From NCBI GenBank assembly GCA_951213105.1, contig OX578137.1, positions 77,420,604-77,484,603 of the forward strand: a DNA stretch of 64,000 bases, read 5' to 3'. Shown piece by piece: positions 33,023 through 44,736 of the stretch. This DNA is from Amaurobius ferox. Lineage: Eukaryota; Arthropoda; Arachnida; Araneae; Amaurobiidae. The stretch's first letter is position 1; the number at the start of each line of letters is the position of its first letter. Both the position numbers and the translations under genes were made by a program. Below the pieces are notes generated by a model that ran no database searches, was not told the origin of the DNA, and was given only the letters and a program-made list of their open reading frames with translations.

Positions 33023-34897
33023 TTTTCTCTACTGCAGCAATTGGCCAGATCAAAAGAAATTATATTCTACATCGGCAGAAAGATAATCTTGATTATTTTA
33101 ATCTAATATGTAATAAAGTAAAATATGGTTTGAACATTATAAATAATTTCAGAAAATTCAGATTTGAGAATTGTGACGGATTTTATATATTTTTGCACTT
33201 GGTTCAGAACGTAATAAAGTTGTAGAAAGCAAAACACGAGAGACTGAATATATTCGCTTGAAAATTCTCTTTTATAATGTACTAGTATTTCTAGAATAAA
33301 AGAAAACGTATAAAAATATCTGAATATATTATAATATTTTCCTTTGTTTCCTGCTAAATATGCTCTCATGAAAGAAATATGAAGAAAGTTTACTCCATGG
33401 AATTAAGGTAACGCAGACGATCCTTTGATAGTAAAATCCAGTGGAATTGAAGAAGAAATACTGCTACTTATACAAAAATAGCCTCGTTCTCGGGAGATTA
33501 TCTAGTAGCAGAACATTTGTTTCTACAAAGCAAGTTTTAAAGGATCAAAGGGATTGCAGCGTTTTAGATGGATAAAAATTTTAACAAACTTGAGATAACG
33601 GCATGTTTTTAAGAGAACAATACCTGTATAATGGTGCTTTTGTTACAATGATAACAGTTTGTGGAAGAATATTCTGAAATATATTACTTTAGATGGTACT
33701 TTATTATTGTATTTTTGGAGGACATGTAATGGATTTTTTTAAGTCTCTGGCATATTATATTGAATAGTTTTATAGTGCTTCCTTGAGGAAAAAGCAGACA
33801 TACGCAAATAAAATGACTTTTGACTATAATTGTTTAGAGAGTGTTCAGACGGTCAGAGGCAGTGCGCTTTTAACAAAAGTTAAGAAAGGACAGAAGATGT
33901 ACAGTTCGAATCCCGTCCACAATTGCGTTCTTATTATAATCGCACTCTAAACCTGTAGGTTAGACGAATTCATTGATCATTCTGAAAGTGATCAATTTTC
34001 GACTTTTCCCTAGGACCTTATAATTCATAGCAGCGGTTTGCATTTACAAGTTTTACGATTTACTGGATGATAGTGTATATACTAAGTAAAGAATGAAGAA
34101 GTCATACAGACTATAAGTTTTATTTTATCTAAAAATTTTATGGAAATGAATATTGAGGGCACTTACACTATAATAGGTAAGAATTTCATCCCCACTATCA
34201 TAATAGGTAAAGCGCCGTCTGGCCAATTTAATGAACCGTGGTTTGAATTCCGGCTTGGACTTGAGTCCCTTACAACTCAAATAAATATTTATAGTTATGA
34301 AAATGAAATTACGATATAACTAAGGGTCAATCACGCCGTGCAATTTATGACTAAAAGTATTGTAGAACCATATGGTGGTTCAACTTCTGGTTCAATATCT
34401 TGCTGTACGTGGTTGCAAATTCGTTAGTTTTCTAATTTGTTCTTCTATATTGTGTACTGTAATAAATCTTAATAAATATATATGTAAAAATTATCATTCA
34501 TTTGAATCCATTGGTTAATCAAATATCAAAATTTAAAAGGTAAAATTCGAATAACATGAATAACTTGAATATCTATGATATAGCTTGATATATATTAATA
34601 ATGTCTTATTTCATCCAGCGTAGCAGAAGTTATTGCTTTTGCTCTGTTTTCAAAAATAGAGTATATCAAATAATCAAATCATTAAATTCATAATTTAAAT
34701 CATATTGTAAAGGACTTCTATCTCAGCAGATAATTAAACCAATGAAATTTATTTCATCATTTAACAAGGAATTATCTTTTCATCTAAATTTGAAGTAGAC
34801 TCTGTACTCTTTTCCTTCAGATTTTATATCGAAGTGCCACTTATGATCTGCACGGAATCTTCATCTCTCTGCTTTTATATATAAAATAGCATCATCT
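33023..34897. other. Mostly unassigned; dispersed repeat and two tRNA-like relics
   Basis: 33380-33712 is the partner of the 25060-25430 dispersed repeat. AGTTCGAATCCCGTCC near 33912 and GTGGTTTGAATTCCGGC near 34239 look like decayed pol III B-boxes with weak A-box-like sequence about 50 bases upstream, probably SINE relics. No ORF is convincing. Confidence 0.4.
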
Positions 34898-34940
34898 GTT
34901 GTTGTTGTTGAGACTCAGACCGTCCCACCTACCAGAAAGG
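34898..34940 (-). mobile_element. 3' tail fragment of the 5S/tRNA SINE family
   Basis: Reverse complement reads CCTTTCTGGTAGGTGGGACG then GTCTGAGTCTCAACAACAAC, matching the last ~43 bp of the SINEs at 43156-43443 and 52051-52432. It is a 5'-truncated copy, as expected for incomplete reverse transcription. Confidence 0.75.
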
Positions 34941-36899
34941 ATAGATAGAATCACTTGTGTCGTATACTATTCATGAATCGAAACCGCTGCAATAAATTGT
35001 AGATTTCTTGTGAAAATTAAATTCTTTATGTTATTCTGATCGCAGAAATCCACGGTATCTGACCTATAGAGTTAAGTTTCTCGGAAGCCACTGTAAAGAA
35101 TCCTTGTATCTGCACTGTATTCATTGATTTATGAGAATTGCATTCTTATCTATATTCTAAGTGAATTGTATGTATTTTCTTTTTCGACTTTTGATTGCCC
35201 TTTTAGTCAAATACAAATCTGATTTTCCCCGTTAAACACAATATATTCAGCATCATGGTAAAGTCACTAAAATGCAAAATTTCATAATAAACGTACAGAT
35301 AGTTTTAAGTACACATCTATTGTAAGAATTCCTTTGACCTGAGTTCTCAAGAGTAACTACACTGTTTTACCTCATCTGACGAAGTAAGTTCTTCGCTTCA
35401 GAAACCCATTAATACCGTGAATTTTATTTGCAATGTGTTTCTCCACAACAAATCCAAAACAATCAATATGTTATGAAATAGTATGCCTGGTTTTTAAAAA
35501 AGTCCTTCACCGCAATAACTTTGTAAGGAAAGGTTTCAACAGTGTATATATATTAAGGCTATCTGAAGTAAAGTCACTATGCTTGATCGAATAGAAGTGA
35601 TTCCAGTTCCCCTAGTGAAGAAATTCAAAAGTTATGCTAAACCACTTGGCAACTAAGTGATAGTCGAAAAGTACCAATTCTAAAGTTGTAGACAGTCTAA
35701 TTAGTAAGAATAGACACCAGGTGCAAACGAAACACGTATATTGAAGACAATAAATACATGTCAAATACCTGTAGCATCAAGGCCTGTAATACTATGACGC
35801 CTGCAATGTTCGACAAAGTACGCGGTACTTTTATTTTTCGATTTCAAATATGTATTAATGATTACTGAGGGTATTTGGCCTGTTTAGAGAGAAAAGGTAT
35901 TATATTCCTGTACATGCAAATATTCCCTATTTTGGCACTCCTGAATGGTGCATCCATATGCCCATAACCCAAATGTGTCGAATAGATGTCGTCTGTAACA
36001 GATTTACTGTCTGTTTCTACTAATCAGACAATCAATCCTCTACAATTATGTAATTCACTTTATTCGTTTATCTCGCTTTGTTGCCGAATCTCATTTTTTT
36101 TTAATTCTCCGCTACGGCTGTTGCAATCAATTTTATTTCATCGAGCATGGTCACTTGCCTAGTGTTTTGTTACGAAAGTATCTTCTAGAATCGTGGGTGT
36201 ATAGGGGAGATCGGGGCTGGTTGTCACACGGGTTGGTTGCCACATCCTCTTTTTTTCTGTCGATAACTGAGGCATGCAGTCCACAATGCAACAGTTTGTG
36301 CGTCTATGAAGTGGAAAAATATCACGTGGGATTCATCTGTTTCGGAAGCTCGAATGTAGTTTACGGACAATTTTTCAAAATTTAACCTAAATGAGTAATT
36401 TTTTTTTGCTTCCGTTTTTATTTTAAATCATCAAGATGCTTTTATTGACAAATGTGGTCAAATACTTTTTTATGGCATGATATATCGGCTACCACATAGC
36501 GCTACCGTGATCTTGTTATGAAAGTCGGTTGTTAGGATTAGCAAATTTCTTTCACGGGGTATTGAAACTAGTTGGAACATTCTGGAAGTCGCTAAATATC
36601 GTCAAATTGGCGATAAATCGCCAAATATGGCAACCCTTATTGTAACTGAGACATCCTGTCAAAACTGGGGCACATCATACTCACGTCATGCTGACGTCAT
36701 GGACTGTGATTTCTCCGTTTATCTTTCGAGACAGACGAAAAAGGAGAAGCGTTTGCAACAATATACACTCGTGGATTTTTTCTTGGAAAGTCATTGGGTG
36801 TTTAAAGATATTTTTAGAAACCCGTACATTCAAAATATAGTATATATTAAAATTTAATATTTTAAAGATAATTTGTAAAAAGTGTACATTAATTGTATA

Positions 36900-36901
<2 letters not shown>
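34941..36901. other. Mostly unassigned; one repeat-like segment near 36.2 kb
   Basis: 36195-36245 (GATCGGGGCTGGTTGTCACA, then GGTTGGTTGCCACA) has the look of a transposon end but no partner terminus was found. 36590-36640 contains the GGCGATAAATCGCCAAAT motif of the 10.2-kb array. The 76-codon ORFs at 36155 and 36627 have no recognised motif. Confidence 0.35.

Positions 36902-36964
<63 letters not shown>
36902..36964. repeat. Compound microsatellite (CA)n(TA)n
   Basis: About 13 CA followed by about 17 TA units. A second TA run of about 16 units is at 37404-37436. ORFs across them are artefacts. Confidence 0.97.
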
Positions 36965-36967
<3 letters not shown>

Positions 36968-37400
36968 TTCATCTTATACACTGTTCTTGCTGTACACCAA
37001 GTATGTTTATGCAGGGAATAAGGGGATTAGAACCTTAAGTACCTGTATTACATATATGATTTATAACACAAAATAAAAAATTTAATCTATGGGTGTAGTT
37101 AAGGGATATATTAACTAATCTTTACCACATGTCATTCTTTTTCAATTCCTTAACTTATATATAGAACAGGGGAAAAAGGGGTATTTTATACCAATTTAGA
37201 ACCTGTTTTATTTATAATGTTTTATTTATAATGTATTATTTATAATGTTCTCTTTATCATCTTCACAAGCTTGTCGTATAGTCACTAATGATTTCAAATA
37301 ATCATTTCAGACATATTTTTTTCATTTTTGCTATATAGAATTTTTCAATAAATGATAAATCTCAGGTATATATAATACAAGTAAATTAAAATTCTTCAAT

Positions 37401-37439
<39 letters not shown>

Positions 37440-38009
37440 TTGTACAAAGTATACATTAAAATGAATATTTTATATACATAATCAAATGCATAGCAACGTA
37501 ACAGCAAAGGAAGTGAAACAAAATAAATTTCAACTTGATCTATTCTTGTTTTATCTAATAGTGTTCAACGAAAAGACGGAAGTCATAGCAAACTGTATTC
37601 GCAGAGACAAAACAAAAACTGGGTAGTAAAATACAACTCGTTTGGTAGAATAAATATTTCCGAGTCAGGGTTGGTTTGCTGATAAAAATAGTAGCATACG
37701 GAAGATTTAATTTACGATCGAATTGTAAGTCGCATAAATATTTGGACACAATGTCAACAACATTTTAGCCAGTAAAAGTACATTTGATAAAATATACACG
37801 GCGCTTTCTGCTCTGTTAGACTATTCATATATTTATATTATCTATATTATTGGGATCCATTTGTACACACAGTTTGTATCAGAATAAGGAAATTGTATAT
37901 TTTTATAAGCTTTTGCTATACAACTATTCATTTAATAATATGCTTGTAATGTTTTAAAAATTCTTCAAAAACGTTTTTTTAATTAAATGCAGAATCCACT
38001 TCGACGTTA
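36965..38009. other. No recognisable feature apart from a TA microsatellite
   Basis: AT-rich DNA with repeated TTTATAATGT near 37211-37250 and the TA run at 37404-37436. The minus ORF 37555-37749 has no recognised motif. Confidence 0.4.
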
Positions 38010-38110
38010 AGAGCTTGGAATTATGTTACAGCTAATTGAGAAAGTGTCGATTACCCAGTAAAAGATCTGCGGTTAGAGCCCCGGTTCGTACTGCAAGGTT
38101 CGCAATGGCG
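38010..38110 (+). repeat. tRNA-derived SINE relic, copy 1
   Basis: AGCTTGGAATT, then CAGCTAATTGAGAAAGTGTC and AGATCTGCGGTTAGAGCCCC align with the better copy at 38380-38470. A decayed A-box and B-box are suggested. No tail or target duplication seen. Confidence 0.4.
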
Positions 38111-38379
38111 TCCGAATAAATTCAAACTGAAGTTTAGTGCATGATGTCATTGGGCTTGAAAGTGGCCCTAGTACAACTATCATGGATTTAGTGAACTTTG
38201 GAATGTTGATTGCCGATTTCAACTCGAGAAGCCAACGACCACACAGGAAGCTTACCTGAAGGATAAAAATAACATTAGGAGGCTAACCCAAGTTAAAATT
38301 AGTACGATATGGTCCATCAGATTGTCAAGTTGTACGTCAATCTGGCATTAGAGGAGAATGCAAAGTTCACTTTGAAGAT

Positions 38380-38470
38380 TAGAACTTGGAATTCCACCCC
38401 AGGAGCTCAAATGGGAAAGCATCGGCTTGCCAGTACGAAGATCCCCTGTTCCAGTACCGGTTGGGACAGA
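38380..38470 (+). repeat. tRNA-derived SINE relic, copy 2
   Basis: GAGCTCAAATGGGAAAGCA resembles a tRNA D-arm/A-box. CGGCTTGCCAGTACG could form an anticodon arm, and TGTTCCAGTACC sits where a B-box would. The cloverleaf is too damaged for a working tRNA. The 77-codon ORF over it (38309-38542) shows no protein family. Confidence 0.5.
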
Positions 38471-39344
38471 GAGGTTCTTTATAGAAGCAATTTTGTGACG
38501 CCTGTAAATTTGGCTGATTTGTGTGAATATATATCATTTTAACACCGGCTTTTAAAATACTTTTATCAATAGCATAAACTGCTGATTAAAATGATTAATC
38601 GATTTCGGAGAAAAATAACAACTTCCCTTCTTAGGTGAGCAATCACACCAGCAAAATGAAAAATACAACTGCGTTTGTCTTTGCTAGCTTGACTGTTTCA
38701 AATCTAGCTAATTGTTGCATATTATTCAGTGATACATTTAGGCTTTATTTTCAGGGGTTTGTGACGAATTTTTGCGGAATTAAAATCATTTCATTATTTT
38801 TTAATTTTCGAATGTTTTCTACACATGCTATCTATCTGTAATTAGAAAAAAAACGGAACTGCATACATTGGGATTTCACCTTTTTAAATAGAGAGGCATG
38901 TATTAATACGGTCTGACACATTTTAAAATTGTAGGTAGCTCTTGGTACATACTTTTATTTAATTTTTCGTAAGTATCCGTCTATGAAATCGTTTCACCCA
39001 CATTAGTGATTTTCAGAAGACTATATGTTTGGACGTATTTTAATTTTTTACAACATTGACTTAAGTCTTTTGTATGGTTGCATTTTATGCTTATATAAAT
39101 TTGGAAATTGGTATCTGCTAACATTGTAGATAAAGCGCCCATGGACTTGCGGCATCACTGAAGAAAAGCTGTAGAATGCAAATTTGTGAAGGCCTGACGT
39201 GCTCCGATGTGTTGTGCAATATGAAATACTTTAAAGGCCCAGGCGAAAAATGAACTGTTTTTCGGACTTGCTCTTCCTCTCACGGATCACGATTTTTTTT
39301 GTTCGTTTGAGCAGGCATTTTCCGTTTGTTTCCCAAGTTGGCAT
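38471..39344. other. No recognisable feature
   Basis: AT-rich DNA. The ORF at 38635-38841 has no motif. Confidence 0.4.
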
Positions 39345-39888
39345 AACTTGAGCTATTTTAAAAGAATACATTTTCTACACATTTTTGACCTTTTGAAAAA
39401 CTTAAATTTTGCTCATGAGATGCTTTACAGCAAAGCTGTATATTGCGTAAATAAAATATTATAATATTTTTGCCTAGTGTAATTTTTGTTTTAAGATTGG
39501 GACCCCAACTCGTAAAGATATTGTGGTAGCAGGTAAATGCCTCTTTATTTCAGCAGTGGATGTGACTGGATGTAAATCGACCAAACTGGTGACCACGCGT
39601 AGTGGCTATATGCGGTATACAGGGTAGCGAATTTTAGTAACATGATGATTACAATAAAGGGATTTTTTCGGTACTTATACAAAGCAAAAGGTCCACGAAA
39701 GTGTCCAAACCAAGAGATAATTCAAGCTATTTTAAAGATATACGTTTTGTACGCGTTCTTGTCCTTTGGAAAAACCTCAAGATTTGCTCATTAGATTCCT
39801 TACAGCAGAACTGTATATTATATAAATAAAAGATTATCATATTTTTGTCCAGTGTAATTTTTCTTTGACGGTATTAGTATCTCAACTC

Positions 39889-41916
39889 CAGTGGCGACAC
39901 GTGAGCGACACGTTGAAGTGGGTGCTCATCTATGTATTTATGCCTATATTTGTGTTAGTAATATATATATATATATATATAGTATATGTATATACATATG
40001 TGAGTTTTGTATATAGCGACGGATTTATTGAGATAAGTAAAGTAACATACCTCTCGCCTGCTCGCTCGTTCATAAAATTCCTGGACACATACGGATGCAC
40101 CCCTTCTGTTGAAAACACTACATAGCTCTAATTTACATTAACGTAAAATTGTGGGGGCTAGTTAGACTAAAAGTTACGCCCAGGAGTTAACTAAGAATAT
40201 GTATATTCTGGTAAAACGTACAGATGGTTCAGAGACAATAGTCACCAGTAAAATCAAAATCGGTGAATTGGGAGGCGAGATGGAAAATTGCGGAGGGGGG
40301 ATTAACTAAAACAAAAGTTACGCTTAGGGATTTGTTACGTTAAAGATGCATATCCAGGTGACATGTACAAATGGTGCTGAGACTATAGCTACCAGCAGAA
40401 TAAAATTCGCTCAATTTGAAACAGCTATGTAAAATTGAGGGGAGATAGTTCAACTAAAGGTTACATCCAGAGGTTGACACAAAAATATGTATATCCAAGT
40501 AATATGTACAAGCGTTGCCGAGACTCACCAGCAGAATCAAAATTGCTCAATTAGGAACTGAGACGTAAAATTGTGGGAGATAGTTAAACTAAAAATTACG
40601 CTCATGGGGTTGACACAAAAACTTATGTGTATTATACAAATATGCACATTAAGGTAATAAAGATGGTGCAAGACTACAGCTACCAGCATAATCAAAATCG
40701 CCCAGTTAGGAAGTGAGATGGGAAATTTAGAGTGCGGAAGGGCTAACTGAAGTAAAAGTTACACTCGGGGAGTTCTCATAACAAAGATGCATATGTAGGT
40801 GGCATGTACAAATGGTGAAAAGACAGACACTAGCAGAACCAAAATCACTCAATTAGGAAATGAGATGTAAAATTATGGGAGCTAGTTAAACTAAAAGTTA
40901 CGCCCAGGGGGTTGGTACAAAATATGGATATTCAGGTGACACGTATAGATGGTGAGAGACTATAGGGATCATCAGAATCAGAATATCTAGGGACTACCTC
41001 AATTAAAATATACATCCATGAGGTATCTGAACAATATAGTCGCCAGTGGCGATCAACATTTCCAGAAAAATGACGTCAGATAAAAGGATTATGTTGAAAA
41101 TTTAATTTTAAAGCTTTCAACAAATATTTAGAATTTTTTTAATTTTTGGGTATTTTTTAATATTAAAGACAGCTGGGTAGGTAAAGTGAACCCTCAAGCT
41201 GAGTGTCACATTTTACTCTCGATGGACAGAAACCCTTAAAATATCATAAATAACCCCCACTTATTCAACTCATTTATTAAAAGAAAAAAATACTGAAAGA
41301 AAAAACTGAACAAAAAGTGAAAGAACTAGGCTAATAGAATTAATAAAAGATATCAAAATTACATAAGAAGAGTAATTTGTTTTCAAATGTTTAATTAAAC
41401 TTCCAAATTTATTCATAAAAAAGACTAGAGAGAGAACACACACATTCTTAAATGTAAAAAGCTGAATTTGTGAAACTGAGCCAATATCAGAAGTGTCTCT
41501 TCACGTTCTACTGCTGTTCTTATCCACTTTGCGAAAAGCGCCTGCAAAACGCGGCCGATATCCAATGTAAAACCTGCAGTGTCTGTGTTTTTAAAGCCAA
41601 ATTTCTAATATTGTGGACATACCATACGTTCGCTCAGGACAATGCGACAAAAGGAACGCGACCTTAAGAAAAAACCCCTGTATTTTCCCCTGAAAATTCT
41701 ATGCACTACAGTCTCTTTTCTCTCAGAAAGCTGTAGTGCTGCCATCTAGTGACATATTCCCTCAATTATTTTCAATAATTCTTGATTTAATTAAACTAAA
41801 AATTAAGATTTTTTTTAATAGAAATTGTAATAAATGTATATAACTGAAAAAATAATTTGATGTGTTCTTTCAGTGGTGCCGCGCGTCCCAGTTTGCTCCC
41901 TTAATGACCGCCCCTG
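39889..41916. mobile_element. hAT-type non-autonomous element, 2028 bp, with 8-bp target duplication
   Basis: The insertion begins CAGTGGCG and, reversed, its other end begins CAGGGGCG. It is flanked on both sides by CTCAACTC (39881-39888 and 41917-41924). Comparison with the uninterrupted duplicate at 39500 shows that one copy of this octamer, with surrounding sequence, is the original site. An 8-bp target duplication and CAG-starting ends fit hAT. No transposase domain is visible inside. The interior contains a TA run (39960-39981) and a ~145-bp minisatellite. Confidence 0.82.
40142..40985 (+). repeat. Minisatellite of six diverged ~145-bp units inside the hAT element
   Basis: Units start near 40143, 40281, 40430, 40566, 40720 and 40867 with G(T/G)AAAATTG.GGGAG.TAGTTAAA. 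Each continues with CTAAAAGTTACGC.C.GGGG, then AT.CAGGTGACATGTACA.ATGGTG, AGACTA.AGCTACCAGCAGAA and TCAAAATCGCTCAATTAGGA. Spacings are 138, 149, 136, 154 and 147. Units differ substantially, so the array is old. Confidence 0.88.
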
Positions 41917-42115
41917 CTCAACTCGTAAAGATATTGTGGTAGCAGATAAATGCCTCTTTATTTTAACAGAATGATGTGACTGGAAGTAAATCGTACAAAC
42001 TGATGACTGGTGGTTACATGCGGTATTCAGGGTAGCGAATTTTATTTACACGATGAATACTATAAAGGGATATTTTCGATACTTTTAAAAAGCAGTGGAT
42101 GTCTGCGAAAGTGTC

Positions 42116-42652
42116 CAAGTCTGCAAAATACGATTCTGCACTGTTTCTTTATGAATCAGTAGTCTTGCACATACTACAATCATCACAAATTGTTTTCACG
42201 TTTTTTAAGCGCTAGCTATCATGAAATAGTTGATATCTGCAATGCACGAATAAAACGTGTTATGTGTGATAACTTTACAAATCTCTACAGACACCGACAC
42301 ACATATTCCTACACGGCTTCAAATTTCATAAAAGCTAAACTTAGGAAGATGAACTCGATGACGATACAACGGCAAGTTTATAGTCATATAAAGTGAGTAT
42401 AAATTTTAATACTCATATGAATTCAGAATAAATTGAGAATGTTTTGAAACTTTTAATTGACTCTTCTTAACAAGTAATAATGTATTTAATTGAAAAAATA
42501 ATTAGGCGTTATAGTTATCTGGTATATGCTGATGGACCCATTAAATTCAGAACAGACTACATTAAATGGGGAGTATTTGGAATTAATATGATTTGTTTTG
42601 AAATTTATTATTTACAATTTCCAAAGTCTTCAAAAAGACAGGGTTAAAAATA
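42116..42652. other. No recognisable feature
   Basis: AT-rich flank. The 68-codon ORF 42190-42396 has no recognised motif. Confidence 0.4.
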
Positions 42653-42842
42653 AACAAAAAAGATCAATCATGCATAAAGCATTGATTATAAATACTTTCC
42701 AACTTCTATGCAATTTTATTTAAACATCTCTAAAATGCGATACATTCCTCGGTAATATTTATAAAAATTGCCACAATACTATATTAATTTATTATACTTG
42801 AAAACGTAAAACTTCATCGAAAAAAATGAACTTCATTCAAAT
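42653..42842 (+). mobile_element. HINE-like copy C, left part
   Basis: First 190 bp of the HINE-like family (AAAAAGATCAATCATGC, then GCATTGATT) up to the retrotransposon target duplication CAAAT (42838-42842). The copy resumes at 51385. Confidence 0.75.
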
Positions 42843-44062
42843 TGTGCCGATTATTATTTTTGTTGATTAAAATTAATATTGTCAAAAATGCATTTTACAT
42901 TAAATTAATTATTTATTAGTATATTAATTATACCTGTAATCTGTTCTAACTTACTGCTGTGTACATTGCGTTGGTGGCCGCAAAACCCACCTATTTCTGT
43001 GCTTAACGGGATACTAAGTTAACAAACTAAAAATTATGGTTAATAGTAAAGGAACAAACATTTATTTATCACATACTCAATTTACACTCTTTAGTTTTAC
43101 AAATTAAATAAATATCACACATAGTGGAATACATAATATCACACATAGTGGAATATAGGGCGCGGTAGCCCATTGGTTAGCGCGCTGGAGTTGCACTCGG
43201 TAGGCCCGGGTTCGATTCCAGCCACTGCCAAAACTGCCGCCGTGTTCATGCGGAGTACGATCACGTTAAACATGTGGGTCCGAAAGTCCTTCCGAGAGGT
43301 TGGTGGTAGGGGAAGGAGGGTACGGTCCCTGTGGATGCCTCCCCCACTGGGTTCCGGTCTGAATTGGGTGGCACTTCCCGACCGTCCAAACAGTTACCTT
43401 ACACCTTTCTGGTAGGTCGGACGGTCTGGGTTTCAACAACAACATAGTGGAATACATCTCAATGGTAGTTCGGGGGGTGTAATGCCAGATGAATTGATAT
43501 TTGGTTGGAGCACGTGGTGGGATGCATTAATTAGCTTTTCCTTAAAAACACAAATTTAGACAAAGAGGTTATCCTCATATAGTTTAATTGTACGGTACCT
43601 GATCTTCTTTCATATAACTTGGGTAACACCGATGCTTTGTCACACTTTACACTTGCAATACCAGATGAACATGAGCTCTCCTTCGAATTCCTATATCAGA
43701 GACGCACACACAACTCTTAACTCTGCTACCGTAGCTTCTTCTTGACTAGTCTAACTCCAACAGCCTGCCTTGACCAATTCTGACCCCCACTTCGAGCAAC
43801 TCTCACTTATATCCCTTTTTCGGTCGGCGGTCCACGTGCTGAAATCTAGAGCTGAGGGCTAATCCGTAGACATGGCGTCGCCGTCTCGGTTGCCGCCAAA
43901 CGGCTTAACGTGGTATGTAAACATGGGCGTGGTATGTAAGATATGGGGCCACCTGTATATTATCGCCCATCTGCTTAGCGTGGGGATAATCCGCCCGCAT
44001 TCCTGGTTCCATTATTTTTTAATCCTTCCAAATATTTATTACTTTACATTTCTGGCATTACA
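42843..44062 (-). repeat. 3' LTR of the Ty3/gypsy element, with SINE insertion
   Basis: 1220 bp against 897 bp for its partner. The excess is explained by a ~288-bp SINE (43156-43443), its target duplication and a 24-bp local tandem duplication of AATATCACACATAGTGGAAT at about 43111-43155. As the SINE is in only one LTR, it arrived after the retrotransposon integrated. Confidence 0.95.
43156..43443 (+). mobile_element. tRNA-headed SINE
   Basis: The tRNA-like head has an A-box (TAGCCCATTGGTTAGCGCGC) and a B-box (GGGTTCGATTCC at about 43208). The body begins CTGCCGCCGTGTTCATGCGG and ends GGTCGGACGGTCTGGGTTTC with a (CAA)n tail. It is flanked by CATAGTGGAATA on both sides (43144-43155 and 43443-43454). 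The body is shared with the 5S-headed SINE at 52051. It would be transcribed by pol III from internal promoters and mobilised by a LINE in trans. An 80-codon ORF across it is not a gene. Confidence 0.92.
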
Positions 44063-44075
44063 TTCTCACCCCCCC
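44063..44075 (-). promoter_or_regulatory. Polypurine tract (plus-strand primer)
   Basis: Immediately inside the 3' LTR the minus strand reads GGGGGGGTGAGAA next to TGTAATGCC. A purine-rich run at this spot primes plus-strand DNA synthesis in LTR retrotransposons. One T interrupts it. Confidence 0.75.
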
Positions 44076-44736
44076 GCGAAAAAAAAGTCCAAAAGTTACT
44101 CTCCCACAGTTTCACCCCAGTGGTAAGAAATTAAGTTCACAATGGTTCCTCGCAAACACATAAGTTCATCCATCGTGAGAAAGGCTGAGTTCCACTTTTT
44201 AGCCTCGTACAACTCATAGCTTTGATAGTTCTTTGTAGTTTCTTGATAGTTCCCTGTCAAGTTAGTCCATTATTCATAATTGACATAATGTACCATAAAT
44301 TACATGAGGATTACCAACATTCACATTATTATTAAATTGTAAATTTTGATATATATTATTTGCAATGCATAATTTTCATTTCTCCTTTTACATAATTATT
44401 TACATACGACATATCATTACATAACAGCATTCATTACTTTATTATTATTATACATTTTCTTGTTATCATTTCATTTTGTAACATATTGTAGTAGTGCAAC
44501 TATCAACTTCCGATTCTTGGTTATGGTTGAATTCCATACCACCATATTATTTATAAAGTACTTTGTTATTTCACTTTTTTTTTTTTTTGAACTTGCCATA
44601 TATGTAATGTCAGAAATACATAACATACTTTTTGAAATATACTTATATCCACAATTTAAAACATAAAAACATATACATATACACTCAATTATCACTTTCT
44701 ATTTATGACATTAATTACAAACTTTTTACATATTTT

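Larger units (their letters stand above)
39345..42115 (+). repeat. Diverged tandem duplication (S-T, S-T) whose second copy is split by a hAT element
   Basis: Segment S (39349-39487) is repeated at 39725-39872: GAGCTATTTTAAA, TTTGCTCAT.AGAT.C.TTACAGCA, CC.AGTGTAATTTTT. Segment T (39488-39720: CAACTCGTAAAGATATTGTG, GTAGCAG.TAAATGCCTCTTT, GGGTAGCGAATTTTA) is repeated at 41921-42115. The second copy is interrupted inside CTCAACTC by the 2.03-kb insertion at 39889-41916. Confidence 0.85.

Noticed and set aside
33860..34260. Two further tRNA-like B-boxes as separate SINE calls
   Set aside because: Only single boxes are recognisable, with no body, tail or target duplication, so they are mentioned only as traces.
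43173..43415. ORFs at 43173-43415 and 52130-52405 sharing a conserved peptide
   Set aside because: They are the shared SINE body read in one frame; identity reflects SINE relatedness, not protein conservation.
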